DNA from: Prostheceraeus crozeri | Taxonomy: Eukaryota; Platyhelminthes; Polycladida; Euryleptidae | NCBI GenBank assembly: GCA_907163375.1 | Contig: CAJQUW010003151.1 | Span: 62,001-126,000, forward strand | DNA length: 64,000 nt | Reading direction: 5' to 3' | In this document: one piece after another, positions 12,780 through 23,166 of the stretch | Layout of the letters: each line of letters starts with the position of its first letter | Position numbering within the stretch: position 1 is the first letter of the stretch | Notes under the pieces: generated by a model | Told to the model about the DNA's origin: nothing | What the model saw: the letters and a program-made list of their open reading frames with translations, nothing else | Database searches by the model: none | Made by a program: the position numbers and the translations under genes

Positions 12780-13310
12780 CTAGAGTATAAAATTGTTCGG
12801 ACTTCGTAAGGAAATTGCGTAGAATGTTTCTATGCTATTGAAATAGCAGAATTGCTCGTCGAAAAAGGATTCAAGTCGCTTTATAAAATCTACCATTTCC
12901 GTGGTCGGCTCCCTCATGAGCATTTTAATTGAACCACAATTTTTGTGTTTTAAAAAAGTTGATCTTTCGATGTGCATAGTCAATGTTTTATCACAAATAT
13001 CGCAGTTAATTTCTGTCTTAAAGAGAATATATCCAGCGATGTGTGTGTTGCCTTCTTCGTCCGTTGAATCAAAGCCAGAAAGATCTTTCAAGTATTATTT
13101 TGCATTTCGCTCTGGTAGATGTACATGTATTTTACCAACATACTGCAGAATGCACGTTGACGGGGTATTTTGACGCTAGTTTGATAACTCGAGAAGGATT
13201 TGATCTGCATCTTCAATGTAGTTGGCTGCTTTTGAAAGGGGACGAAGCAGTTGCGAAACTGTAAATGTTCGAAGAGCAGCCATCACCGGGCATTTGTCAC
13301 GAACTGTTTT
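12780..13310 (-). pseudogene. transposase C-terminal fragment, P-element/THAP9-like (tentative)
   Basis: A 103-codon frame (12780-13091) contains a GYILFKTEINCDICDKTL block and LKHKNCGSIKMLMREPT, resembling the HxxGYxxxK...C..C motif near the C-terminus of P-element/THAP9-type DDE transposases. Upstream on the same strand, in another frame, CPVMAALRTFTVSQLL...NYIEDADQILLEL continues in the style of the same family, with stops and a frameshift between. No catalytic residues or terminal repeats could be assigned. An alternative is another zinc-knuckle DNA transposase. Confidence 0.4.
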
Positions 13311-14445
13311 AATTTGAAACGCGTTCCTTTGATAAACTATATAGGCTTAAAATCGGCGTGTGCATTTCGATCAATATGTTTTCAATGAATTTTGAGTCTG
13401 ATAGACGCAGAATACTATTCGTCGAGAAAAAGAATAGATATATGCATCTCATCAAACTTACACAAAATATCATTTCGTCCCCACAACAAATTCAAACAGG
13501 CTACTCAATATTTGCAAACCACTCCATTCTCACTCTTGTAAAACACATCGCTTAAAATCTTACCGAAATCAATAAAGGGAAAAAATAAACAAAAGGTTGG
13601 ATATCCACAACCGATTAGTGATTATAAGCTTTTCAACAACAACCCCCTTCTCTAACAAAGATTCATCATTTATCAGGTGTTTCAATATTTACCGTTCAAA
13701 AGAAATTGTCTGAATAGGTAAATAATTGGATTAATGGGATTAATCAAATTATTTAGAGAGAGAGGTTTTTCTTCTCAGATGAATTCAATCATTTGTAGTT
13801 ACAGACAGTCACTGATCGCATAAAAAATAAAAGTTACATACTTTACTCAGCTTTAAGTAAATTTACTCACTGATATTCATATATTTGACACTACATTGAC
13901 ATAATGCACGATAAATGTGACATACAAAGGCCAATAATTTGTAAAAATATTTTTTATTTCGTTCGAAGGAATAATTGAGATCAGTAACGAAATATAACTC
14001 TGTATTTTTTTGAAATTGGATGAAATGTAGCTGCTAAGACATTTTAATTGAATTGGTCGAGTTTGGTGTCATAAAATCGCAATTTTGCAAGCACTGAGAA
14101 TATATTAATCTTATCATGATCAGATTACTGTGTGATTTCCAAACTCAAGTTTAGTTCATTTGCAATTGCATCATCTCAGAGTTTGCAAGTCGCACCATAG
14201 TGCGGGGTGTCATTTTCACTTCTTTAACACGACGTCAGTGAAATATCTCTCCCTTATTATCTCTGCATACAGTTCATACAGTTCAGAACTTTAGTCAACT
14301 GTTGAAATGTGTGTTGAAAATGTGTCAACCTGGAGGTATTTGCGAGTCCAAATTATGAGCCATTGGAATCACCATTGTGCCATTTTCACTGGGAATGCGA
14401 AAATGAATGGTGAAATGCTCCTATCTCAATGGCCGTCCACAGATT
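13311..14445. other. no gene recognised
   Basis: AT-rich sequence with no supportable coding region, no inverted ends and no matches to other parts of the window that I could see. Confidence 0.5.
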
Positions 14446-14653
14446 GTTTATCTGAAGTTGACTTAGAATGGAAATTGACTCAAGGTCGCGGCACATCCGT
14501 GTGAACTAAGTTGTGGCATGAACCACCAATGAGAAGCTTAGGCTGGCACGTGCTACTGACTCTACCCCAGTGATTCAGCCGTTGACAGGTGTATCTATAA
14601 GCGGAAATGTGAGCGATTTCTGTACCACCATTTTATGTTGCATGAAGCTTAAC
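14446..14653 (+). repeat. left part of an interspersed repeat split by Tc1 and LINE insertions
   Basis: This stretch aligns over its length with 31804-32005 (shared words include TTGACTCAAGGTCGCGGCA and GCATGAACCACCAAT). Similarity stops at GCATGAAGCTT, where copy 1 is interrupted by the Tc1 and the LINE and resumes at 20805. Copy 2 at 31.8-32.1 kb is uninterrupted and so provides the empty site. No coding capacity or superfamily is recognised. Confidence 0.8.
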
Positions 14654-14655
14654 TA

Positions 14656-16306
14656 CAGATTGTTTCATAAAAAATGGATCACCCTTAAACATCGCCTTAA
14701 CTTCAACTTTGTCTAACTCCGCCAAACTTGAACGAATTTCTCTGAAATTTGGAAGATATGTCAGTTGTGCTTACATCATTGTTGGAAATTTCAAGCATGA
14801 ATATTGAGTTCTTTTCCTGTTATAGATAAAAAAAGTAGTAGATAATTTGATCTTCATTTAGCAATGTTACACAAAATCACACCTCACTCTTATAAAATTA
14901 CATTTGTTTCCTTTGTTATGTAATATGTTGTTCTACAAGCCAAAAGCTATCAAGCAAAACAAAAATAAAGAAAATCGGTCAATCAGAGCCAGTATAGCAC
15001 CATTATTCATCAACAATAATGTAACTGCTACATGTGATTAACTGGACTTCATGTTCCATAGCTTCCTGACTTCGTTGCGGTGGTGTTGGCAGCACTCCTG
15101 ATTGCTTTCAGCTACAAATCTATCTCTTACCGGTTGAAAACAATACAAAGCACAAATGAACAATAACGAGATCGCATTCACAAAAGGCAAAGTGTCAGCC
15201 TTGCTAGAATTAGGCTTTTCTTTGCGAGCTACAAGCAGGCGACTAAATGTCCCTTATACAAATGTGCATCGATGGCATAATGATGATTTTCGACTCTGTC
15301 GTAAAGAGGGTTCTGGCTGTCCACGCAAAACATCCAAACGTAGAGACCGCCTAATTTTGAGATTTGTTAAAGTTGATCCAAGTCTCGTTAACTGAGATGG
15401 CTGCACTAGACTCGTCTATTTCTAAGTCCACTATTCGTAGAAGACTTATTGAGTCGAATTTCAAGAGCTGTAAGAGGCCCTCTCAGATCGAATTATCAGA
15501 TCAGCATACAAAAAGACGTCTCAGATGGGCAATGAGTCATTGTCACTGGCGAAATCAATGGGATCGGGTTGTCTGGTCTGATGAGGCATCAGTCCGTCTG
15601 AAGGACAGTGATGTTCGATTGAGATTATGGATAAAATCTGATCAGGAAATGCCGAGACATTTACATCGTCTCCGGGTACAAGGTGGTGCGACTCTACTGA
15701 TTTGGGCTGGCATTTGAACTAATGGCCGCCCTGAACTTCACATACAGCAAGGAACCATGAATTCTGAACGCTATGTGAATGTTTTACGAATGAACATTGG
15801 CCAAATGACAGATCAACTTGGTGATCCATCGACTTGGTTATTTGTGGATGATAATGCTACGTGTCACAGGAGTAGTAGAGTCAACTTATGCAAGTCTCAA
15901 TTAGGGCTTAGGACATTATCTTGGCCAGCTCGTTCTCCTGATCTGAATCCCATAGAAAATGTATGGAGTATTCTAAAACGTAACGTTCGTCGTTCACTGC
16001 TACCTACAGATGGCGTATCACAACTTACGTCACAGTTAAAAAGAGAGTGGAGAAAGTTAGATCAGTCAAAAATCAACGATATCATCGAATCAATGCCTAG
16101 ACGAATTGGTTATGTCATTGACAATAAGGGTAGGGCCAGAAAATATTAGCTTCTTAAGAACCGTTACTGTATCATAGCTTATCAGATTATATAAGGACAT
16201 TTAAATATATTAGGGACATGAAATAACATGAAAAATGCTTTCTGTATCATACTTATGTTATATTTTGTCAAATTTTAGGATGATCCACTTTTTATGAAAC
16301 GGACTG
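14656..16306 (+). mobile_element. Tc1/mariner element, near-complete
   Basis: The element is 1651 bp, flanked by TA dinucleotides (14654-14655 and 16307-16308). Its ends are inverted repeats of about 30 bp, CAGATTGTTTCATAAAAAAT on the left and, in reverse complement, CAGTCCGTTTCATAAAAAGT on the right. It carries one transposase frame in three pieces (see next entry). A second, internally deleted copy of the same family lies inverted at 49505-50678. Confidence 0.95.
15156..16149 (+). pseudogene. Tc1-family DD34E transposase with one frameshift and one stop
   Basis: The reading runs from an ATG (MNNNEIAFTKGK) through a helix-turn-helix region (ELGFSLRATSRRLNVPYTNV), a GRPRKT-like AT-hook variant (GSGCPRKTSKR), and the catalytic triad: Asp in VVWSDEASV, Asp in FVDDNATCH and Glu in SPDLNPIENVW, with 34 residues between the last two. 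Two lesions break it: an extra A near 15391 shifts the frame, and a TGA at 15715-15717 replaces the residue after WAGI. Everything else looks intact, so it died recently. It would bind the terminal repeats and excise and paste the element at TA. Confidence 0.9.
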
Positions 16307-16838
16307 TAGATTCTTAACTAGAACACTAGATTCACTGGTCGAGAGCGGTTGTTCGCTGGTATCTGTGGTGAAGAATTGTGTGTTTTTCCTTCTGAATCTT
16401 GGTTCTTATTAATTGTTTGATCTGGAATTTGGCATCATTCGGTTTCTCATCGCACTCTGCGGATTTTGGCAAGTTTTCTCGAGGCTGGGCTTTGGCTCTA
16501 TTGGGATATTCGTCTTTTTCGTTTGACTGGTTCTGATTGGTTCGCCTAGGCTGCGGTTGTGAATATCAGGCCCTACGTCGTTCTACGTCACACTCCGTCC
16601 ATCAGCAGCCCTGTGGTGTTCAACAGTGCACCGTCAGTCTACGTCATTCCTCGCGTCGAGTGTCATCCATCGATTTATTCGCGAAATCTTGGTTTATTTC
16701 CTGCCAACACCAGTCTGGTGTTATCAGTTTATTGTTTTGACCAATTGTTATATCAGATGATCACAAACCTCGACATAAGGAGGGTCTTGTCCGACTAATT
16801 GTTGTGAACAGTACTCAGATTGTGAAATAACTTTGATA

Positions 16839-17632
16839 ATGTCAAATATCGCATCCGAATCCGGAGGAAGCACTGAATGCACGTTCGAGTCTGTTCGCAA
16901 AATGTCAGGCACTCAGCTGAATAAGCTGACAAAGAAGCAGCTATTCAATGCGCTGAAGGACGCTATAGTCACGTGTGATGACTGAAGCGATTATGACGTA
17001 CTAGGTGACGCGGAAGCTATTTCTGTAGATGTGCTGAAATCGCTTCTGGCGAGTGTCGAGGAGCGGATTGTCTCCCGGCTGGATGGCATTATCAATAAGG
17101 TCAATGAAATTGAGAAAGCAATCGATCAGCTGCGAGTAAATCAAGTCCGTGTAGTCAGATTAAAAGTGTCATCATCCAGCAACAGCAATACATCGAGAAG
17201 GTTGAGTCCGAAAAAAGAGAATACAACCTAGTCATAACGGGGATTCCAGAATCTGATGTAGGCATCGATGACAACACTCTCCTTGATGACGACATCAGCA
17301 AAGTAGAGCATCTGCAGTCCCTTGTAACTAGTAATGTGTGCGAAGACGGCATTGTGCGTGCTTCTCGACTTGGGCGCGCCAATTCGGGTAGTAGACCCCT
17401 TCTGGTTCGTTTCCGATATTTAGCTAATCGCAATGATCTACTGTATAATCAAAAGCTACTCAGGGGCAACGTTTTCGGTAGGGTTTATGTCAACAAGGAC
17501 TCCACCTATCTTATGAGAAAAGAGGAGAGACGTCTACGGGAGAAAATGAAGGCTATGCGAGGATCACACGGTAAAGATGATAGAATTTTTATCCGATCTT
17601 CAAAATTGTACGTGAATGGAGAATGTCTCTGA
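16839..17632 (+). pseudogene. LINE 2 ORF1 nucleic-acid-binding protein (broken)
   Basis: From the ATG at 16839 the frame reads MSNIASESGG..., meets a TGA at 16983-16985, continues in frame through a heptad-like region (VEERIVSRLDGIINKVNEIE, probable coiled coil), then shifts frame near 17155 into EYNLVITGIPESD...RASRLGRANSGSRPLLVRF...VYVNKDSTYLMRKEERRLRE. The second half has the GIPE...R.GR...RPLLV...L...VY...D plan of the RRM-like LINE ORF1 fold, and the same plan is seen in ORF1 of LINE 3 at 48844-49467. ORF1 proteins trimerise and coat the element RNA. Confidence 0.75.
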
Positions 17633-17854
17633 TGAAATTAATATTGCCAATCAATTGTTCTGACAACTTGAGACTTTTGCAGTCGATGACGGTACGGCAA
17701 AGGACAGTTATAGCTGGTCAAGCTATTTGAAATTTTTGAAGAAGTGCTACATGGCGTCTTTTGATAATGCTTCGATGTCATTAAGAACTTTCTTTTCAAA
17801 CCATTTGTCCGCGATGTACATGTACAAGTTCAAGGAGGATGGTTTGGTTCAGCC

Positions 17855-19207
17855 ATGGGTCTCTCTAGCTTTCAGTCTCTGCGGGATGGAGATGCTCAGG
17901 TTGCACCTACCCGTATTCCTTCTATTTGGTCTACCAACATACGTGGCATATATTCGAACTTTGATTTTCTGAAGCTGAGAGTAGAGTCTGCATTGCCAAC
18001 TGTGATAGCAGTCAATGAGACTTTCATTAATCCTGAGCTAACCGATGACTCTTCCTTTAGCCTCGATATGTATGATTGTTATAGGATTGATCGACCGTCT
18101 CATGGCGGAGGAACGGCAGTCTATGTTCATCAGTCTGTTCCATGTTCCTTGATTACTTCAAGTAAAAACGAACATTTTGAAGTTATTTGGTTACATTTGA
18201 TTCTTGATTCTATTGATATTGTTTTTGGTGCATGTTACAACCGAAGTCAGAATAGCACTGAAATTTTTGATCAGCTTGACACTGATCTCAATGCTTTTCA
18301 TTCACGCTTTCCTCATTCCAAATTTTGTATTACCGGTGATTTGAATATGCATAATCCTGAGTGGATCCCCCACACTTCACATCGGTTTCCTTCCGGTATT
18401 TCTGGTTTTGACCTCGCGCTTCAATTCGGACTGACACAAATTGTATCCGATCCTACTCGCTATCGTGTCAACCAAGAGAACGAAATTCTCACCGCTAATC
18501 TATTAGATGTTGCATTGGTCGATGATTGTGATATTTTTACTTACATCGGAACTGATCCACCGTTTGGTTCCAGTGATCATTGTGTTGTTACCATTGAACT
18601 CAAAACCTTTCTACTTGAAGAGCAGTCTCACGCACGCAAAGTATGGAATTATGAGAGGGCTAACTGGAGTGGGATAACAAATGACTTAAGATCTGTCAAT
18701 TGGATTGAGACTCTTCAGCATAGTGATCTAGAGCAATGCTGGAAATCCTTTACTAATGTCATTCACTTTGCAATGAAGAACATTCCTACTCATGTTCATG
18801 TCAGCAAGCGGAACAAATCGTGGTTCAATGCTTTGTGTTTCCAGCTCTCGAGGGAAAAACGTATTCTGTGGAACAAATGGAAAGAAACCAACGACCCCTC
18901 TGACTTCGATTCATACAAGAAGACTCGCAATAAACTGAATGCTGCTACTCTTCGCGCCAAGTTGGACTACTCTAATAGTCTTGCGTCAGTAATTGACAAC
19001 TCTGATAACCGCAGCTGGTGGAAGCTGGTAAATATTGTTCTGAATCGCAAAAAAGTGTCTCGCACTACATCTTTGAATGTTGATGACGTCCCGACCTTCT
19101 GTTCTCTTAAAATTGCCGATATTTTCAACAAGTACTTCTTAAACCAGTCTGAAATCCCAGATCCTTCCAAAAAGCCCCTTACATGCCACTGCAGACATCT
19201 ACAGTAA
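17855..19207 (+). pseudogene. LINE 2 ORF2, APE-type endonuclease part
   Basis: The frame starts at an ATG and shows the endonuclease motifs in order: STNIRG (metal-binding Asn), AVNETFINPE (Glu), YRIDR, GGGTAVYVH, ITGDLNMHNPEW, LLDVALV and SSDHCVV (catalytic Asp-His). It nicks target DNA to prime reverse transcription. The frame then runs through a linker with many Trp/Lys residues and is lost by a one-base shift at about 19185-19205, where the RT frame takes over. All catalytic residues visible to me are intact. Confidence 0.9.
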
Positions 19208-20724
19208 TTGAAAATATCTACTTCCCAGAAGCTGATGTATGCCGTCATCTTGAGTCTCTGAAGATAAACACTGCGACGGGTCCTGACGGAATACCTGCCA
19301 TTGTGTTAAAACACTTGTCAAGACATACGTGTATATCCTTTCCCTTGGCGTATCTATTCAGCATGTTTTTTGAGTCTGGTTTCGTCCCTCCACAGTGGCG
19401 TACTGCACAAGTTGTACCTATACACAAGAAGGGGATTAAAAGTCTTCCTGGCAATTATCGACCGATTAGCCTGCTTTGTATTATTTCAAAGGTCATGGAA
19501 AGAATGATACGCTCATCTCTGGTCAAACATCTGGATGACAGCAATTTGCTCTCGAACAAGCAATTCGGTTTCCGACAATCCCATTCTACAATTCATCCCA
19601 TCCTCCAATTGACGAATGATTGCCATCAATCCCTCGAGTTTTCGCTTCCCACTCATGTTGTCTCTCTGGATCTTGTTTCTGCTTTCTTGCGAGTCTGGCA
19701 TGGCGGTCTGGTTTCCAAGTGCCAATCATGTGGTGTTTCCGGAAGGTTGTTGAAATGGATTGAAGCTTATCTACGAAATCGACGGCAGTATGTGGTGGTC
19801 AACGGTGCATCATCGTCTCTTGGGACCTTGTCCTCGGGTGTGCCTCAGGGCAGTATCCTGGGGCCGATTCTGTTCCTGATGTTCATTAATGATTTGCCCA
19901 AAGTAGTGGAAGATTGTCAAGTTGTTCTCTTTGCTGATGACGTAACTGTATACTCCACTGACTTAACCAAGCTCCAAAACTGCCTTGTGTCAGTTGCTTC
20001 GTGGGCCTCAAAGTGGCAAATGGAATTCTCGGCGAGCAAAACGCAATACTTGGTCACTCGTCGCCCAAACAAGCCCATCTCTGAGCACATCATTACTTTC
20101 CAAGGTTGTGCAATAAATTCACGGAGGGTGATTGTGACACTCGGATTTCATCTGGCTTCTGACTTATCCTGGTCAGCTCATGTGACTGCCAAGCTGAAAG
20201 TTGCGCATATGAAGCTGGGTATATTGAGACGATGCGGCTACAAGCTCTCCCCAACAGCCAAACTGCATGTTTACAAGACTGTCATACGCTCTGCACTTGA
20301 ATACGGTTCGCCCATAATGACCTCTATGAATGCTTCGAGCTCCAAGAAAATTGAACGCATACAGCGCAGATTTATCGCTTGCATCTCACCGCATCTGGAT
20401 GTGGAGTTACCTAGTCTTGCTTCACGCCGCATGTCTTCTACGATTAGGCTATTCCACAGTATAGTTCATGGCTTAGCTCCCCATTTGATATTGCAGTCCA
20501 TCGACCTCGAACAAGTTTCATATCCTCGTCCTTCAAGACTCGCCTCATCATCTCACCCGCTTATGTTCTCTTCACCAGTTAGCCCTCATTCGTCGATTCA
20601 ATACGCGAAATCATTTTTGCCCACAGCCATTTCATTGTGGAATCATCTACCTTATCACTTGTATTTGACTTCAAACCCTCGCACTTTTCGTCACAGACTA
20701 TTGGAACACCTTCGCTCTCAATAA
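19183..20724 (+). pseudogene. LINE 2 ORF2, reverse transcriptase part
   Basis: This frame of 513 codons continues ORF2 after the frameshift. RT motifs in order: TATGPDGIPAIVLK, YRPISLLCI, KQFGFRQSHSTI, VVSLDLVSAFLRVWHG (motif A), SGVPQGSILGPILFLMF (motif B), VVLFADDVTVY (motif C, FADD) and a full C-terminal region ending ...LWNHLPYHLYL...FRHRLLEHL. In motif A the usual AFD has become AFL, while the first, catalytic Asp is kept. Length and order match complete LINE RTs. Confidence 0.92.
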
Positions 20725-20803
20725 CTTTTTACTTTTTGTATGTAACATTTTTTTTGTATATCAGCAGTTCTGCTGCCTTACCCGAATAAATAAAAATAAA
20801 AAC

Positions 20804-20870
20804 TTCCATTCTAGAGGTCTTATTGTCATCAATTTCTATGAGCACTACATAGCAAATTAGACGGCCTTAT
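20804..20870 (+). repeat. right part of the repeat split by Tc1 and LINE 2
   Basis: AACTTCCATTCTAGAGG and following bases match 32006-32040 in the uninterrupted copy, and similarity resumes at ACTACATAGC after a gap of about 40 bases. This is the continuation of the repeat left at 14653. Confidence 0.75.
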
Positions 20871-21340
20871 GCAGTTAAGGTCTTCTAATTTGGAAGATTA
20901 TGAGCGACTTTCATAGAAAAATGACAGCTGAAATATTGGCTGATAAACCTACTATTCTTACTCAGCAACAATGCTATTCTCTGAACCCTAAAATATTTCC
21001 TTCTTTAGAACGCTGTTTTCTTGGATCTAAAGAAATCAGGTAACAGAATGTACTAGACAATTATCCAAAAACTTCACGCATTTTCTCCACGTATATTCAC
21101 GTGGATAATCAATATTATTGTGCAACCGCTGTGCCTAGTCTACTGTACAATTTGTGATTACATGGATGAAATAGTGCATCATGCGAATATCAATGAGCAA
21201 AATAATTGAAAATGTTCTGTGATAATGCGGCAAAATTAAAAATGTGACAGAAGGCAATTTATTGGATTCAAATTAAAAATAGTTTTTTTAAATCGAAGAA
21301 ATTAGCCTCGCTGCTGTTTTACTCAAAATTCTATTTTTTC
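20871..21340. other. no gene recognised
   Basis: AT-rich spacer between the repeat at 20.8 kb and the PLE end at 21.35 kb. Nothing recognisable. Confidence 0.5.
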
Positions 21341-21349
21341 TCTGCATTC

Positions 21350-22112
21350 TTAAGCTTTCGCCACTACCGGCCTTGTCAAAAGTGTAAGTGGTTGGACATA
21401 TTAACATAGCAAAATACAAAAATGTTTAAAAGTCAAAGAGATGGATAGAAAAGTCTAGGAAGGTACATAGTATCAAATAATTGAATTGTTCAGTGCACGG
21501 CTCCCTTCGTGGGAATTAATGGTCGGCTTTCTTTGTTGAATTATAATGCTTTCAAGAAATCGGAGATTGATGGGATCTTTGTGATGTCCGATCACTTTTA
21601 CGTTTGTTCTCCAGTTATTATTTTGTTACAATTGACAATGTACTAAATGTCTATGTACTGACAAACTTTGTTGTGTTAAATGTTCCTTGTATCGGATGTG
21701 AAGTTTTCGTATCGTACTGCCAATGTAGATTTGATTGCACTTGAGGCATTTAATTTCATACACCACATTTTGTCGGTTGCAAACACGTTGGTCATTGATA
21801 GGGCAGTTCTTTAGAGTACAAACGTTGACATTGTTTTTGTTTTGATTTTGAAAGAAATTTCTCATTGTAAATGATTGATGGGCTATTCTGATGCTGAAGT
21901 TTTCTTTCTTGAATATGTTAATTATTTTGTTGTTCAATGTGTCGGATATGTAAGGCAATTGGAGGTAATGTGTTGTATTTTTGACTGCTTTCCTTTTCTG
22001 TTTTCGTTTGTGTTTCATCTGCTTTGTTGCGGTAAATTGTGAATACCCGCTTTTCTTCAAAATGTTTTTGAAATCTGAGTGATGTTTTTTCTTTGTTGAT
22101 TTTGATGAACAT
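21350..22112 (-). mobile_element. PLE A: 3' end of a Penelope-like element, GIY-YIG domain
   Basis: On the minus strand, sequence from 22112 to 21626 encodes the end of the RT-GIY-YIG polyprotein, followed by a 3' region with a hammerhead-like hairpin at 21354-21382. The RT domain itself is missing (5'-truncated). The 5' edge runs into an inverted partial copy of the same coding sequence (22108-22242). Confidence 0.85.
21626..22112 (-). pseudogene. PLE A GIY-YIG endonuclease domain
   Basis: Two overlapping frames: 21918-22112, then 21626-22060 after a frameshift. The second includes the linker Cys block (CTLKNCPINDQRVCNRQN), then VVYEIKCLKCNQIYIGST and IRYKEHL, the GIY-YIG core with its Arg and the following HL. 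PLEs use this nuclease to cut the target before reverse transcription. PLE E at 55.8-58.5 kb has the same architecture and close motifs (TNCPLNKSDLCNQRN, IYQITCNKCKKIYIGST), so they are relatives. Confidence 0.85.
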
Positions 22113-22242
22113 CAGAATAGCCCATCAATCATTTACAATGAGAAAGTTCCTTCAAAATCAAAACAAAAACAATGTCAACGTTTGTATTCTGAAGAACTGC
22201 CCTATCAATGACCAACGTGTTTGCAACCGACAAAATGTGGCT
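22108..22242 (+). repeat. inverted partial copy of PLE A
   Basis: Bases 22108-22242 read on the plus strand nearly the same sequence as the minus strand of about 21768-21894 (both contain IRIAHQSFTM and NCPINDQRVCNRQN in translation). The result is a head-to-head inverted arrangement with a spacer of about 215 bases. Inverted partial copies at termini are a known habit of PLE insertions. Similarity stops abruptly before the GIY core. Confidence 0.8.
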
Positions 22243-22530
22243 TTCTGCGGAAGTGATTATTTATTGTGTAAGTGTTTATGTTTTGATCGTGTTCAGATAA
22301 CGTTTATGTCGCGTCGTGTTGTCAATACAAACTGCACACCCCAAGTTCGGACTAAGAGATATTTGTTTTTTTCGATGCTTCGACCCTAGCTCTCTCAAAA
22401 GTCAATGTTCACGGAGTTCTCTCTCTCTCTCTTTCTATTGAGAAGCAGCTTAAACTAATATTAAGCCATTCTCCTTGTGTGACCCTGAGGTCACATCCAC
22501 TTGTTGAACTATTTTTGAGTTTGCTCGTAT
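22243..22530. other. spacer with (CT)n run
   Basis: No gene recognised. A short CTCTCTCT run lies at about 22420-22432. Confidence 0.5.
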
Positions 22531-22664
22531 GTACACAAAGTAGATCGAAAAGTTTCCACCATAGAAATCTGCGGTTTTTACTCTTAATTCACTGACAGAC
22601 GCAGCATATGGCACCGCAGACCGCATGATGATCGCTCATGCTGTGTTTATTTTTATCTCTCTAC

Positions 22665-23166
22665 CACAGAATTAGACTGGTCGTCTGTTTGACTTGAAAG
22701 GGAGCATTGGAGCATGTAGCGACATTGAAATGGCCAATCTGCTGACATAATACCATAGCAATCCAACAATGACCAGCTGGTTCAACATTAAACACGCCAA
22801 ACTGTGCGAAGTTTCAGTGTCTGCTATCAACCGGATCACACAACAACTAGACACAGACGATGTCAAGTTCTACAAAGAAGGTTTTTTCGTGCGCCTGCTG
22901 TATTTTGTAATAATGATCGGAAGGACCAAAATTATCGAGAAAACTTTTGCGCAGTAATCTGAATTCTTCGAATCTGAAGGAATCGTGACGATCGGAGCAT
23001 TTTAAAAGAATTCACATCAATCCGCAAGCGATGCACGACTATTTTTCCTATCTGTGAGGCATTAAAAATTTCTATTTGCCCACTTAGTAAGTTCCTGCAT
23101 GTGCCATCGCTTTGAATCAGTTTGCATTTCTAGAAAAGTGACACGCTTGAACAATCTAATTCTGTG
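22665..23166 (+). mobile_element. MITE-like element M1, copy 1
   Basis: About 500 bp, bounded by the 12-base inverted ends CACAGAATTAGA / TCTAATTCTGTG. An almost identical copy lies inverted at 32941-33450, and partial copies lie at 27703-27950 and 27463-27520. A 62-codon open frame (22769-22957) is shared with the inverted copy, but that is explained by duplication and it has no recognisable protein motif. Short inverted ends and lack of coding capacity suggest a non-autonomous DNA element. Confidence 0.75.

Larger units (their letters stand above)
16309..20803 (+). mobile_element. LINE 2: near full-length non-LTR retrotransposon
   Basis: A pyrimidine-rich 5' UTR (from about 16315) precedes ORF1 (16839-17632) and ORF2 (17855-20724: APE endonuclease and RT). 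The 3' end has a small hairpin (CAGCAG TT CTGCTG) followed by CCGAATAAATAAAAATAAAA, a short A-rich repeat tail as in the CR1/L2/Jockey group. It sits inside the repeat that resumes at 20805, with a short AACT shared by both edges. Damage is limited to a stop and a frameshift in ORF1 and a frameshift in ORF2. The Tc1 stands directly at its 5' end. Confidence 0.9.

Noticed and set aside
17155-17433. Open frame antisense to LINE 2 ORF1, and similar antisense frames over LINE and PLE coding regions
   Set aside because: They are shadows of the real transposon frames with no motif of their own.
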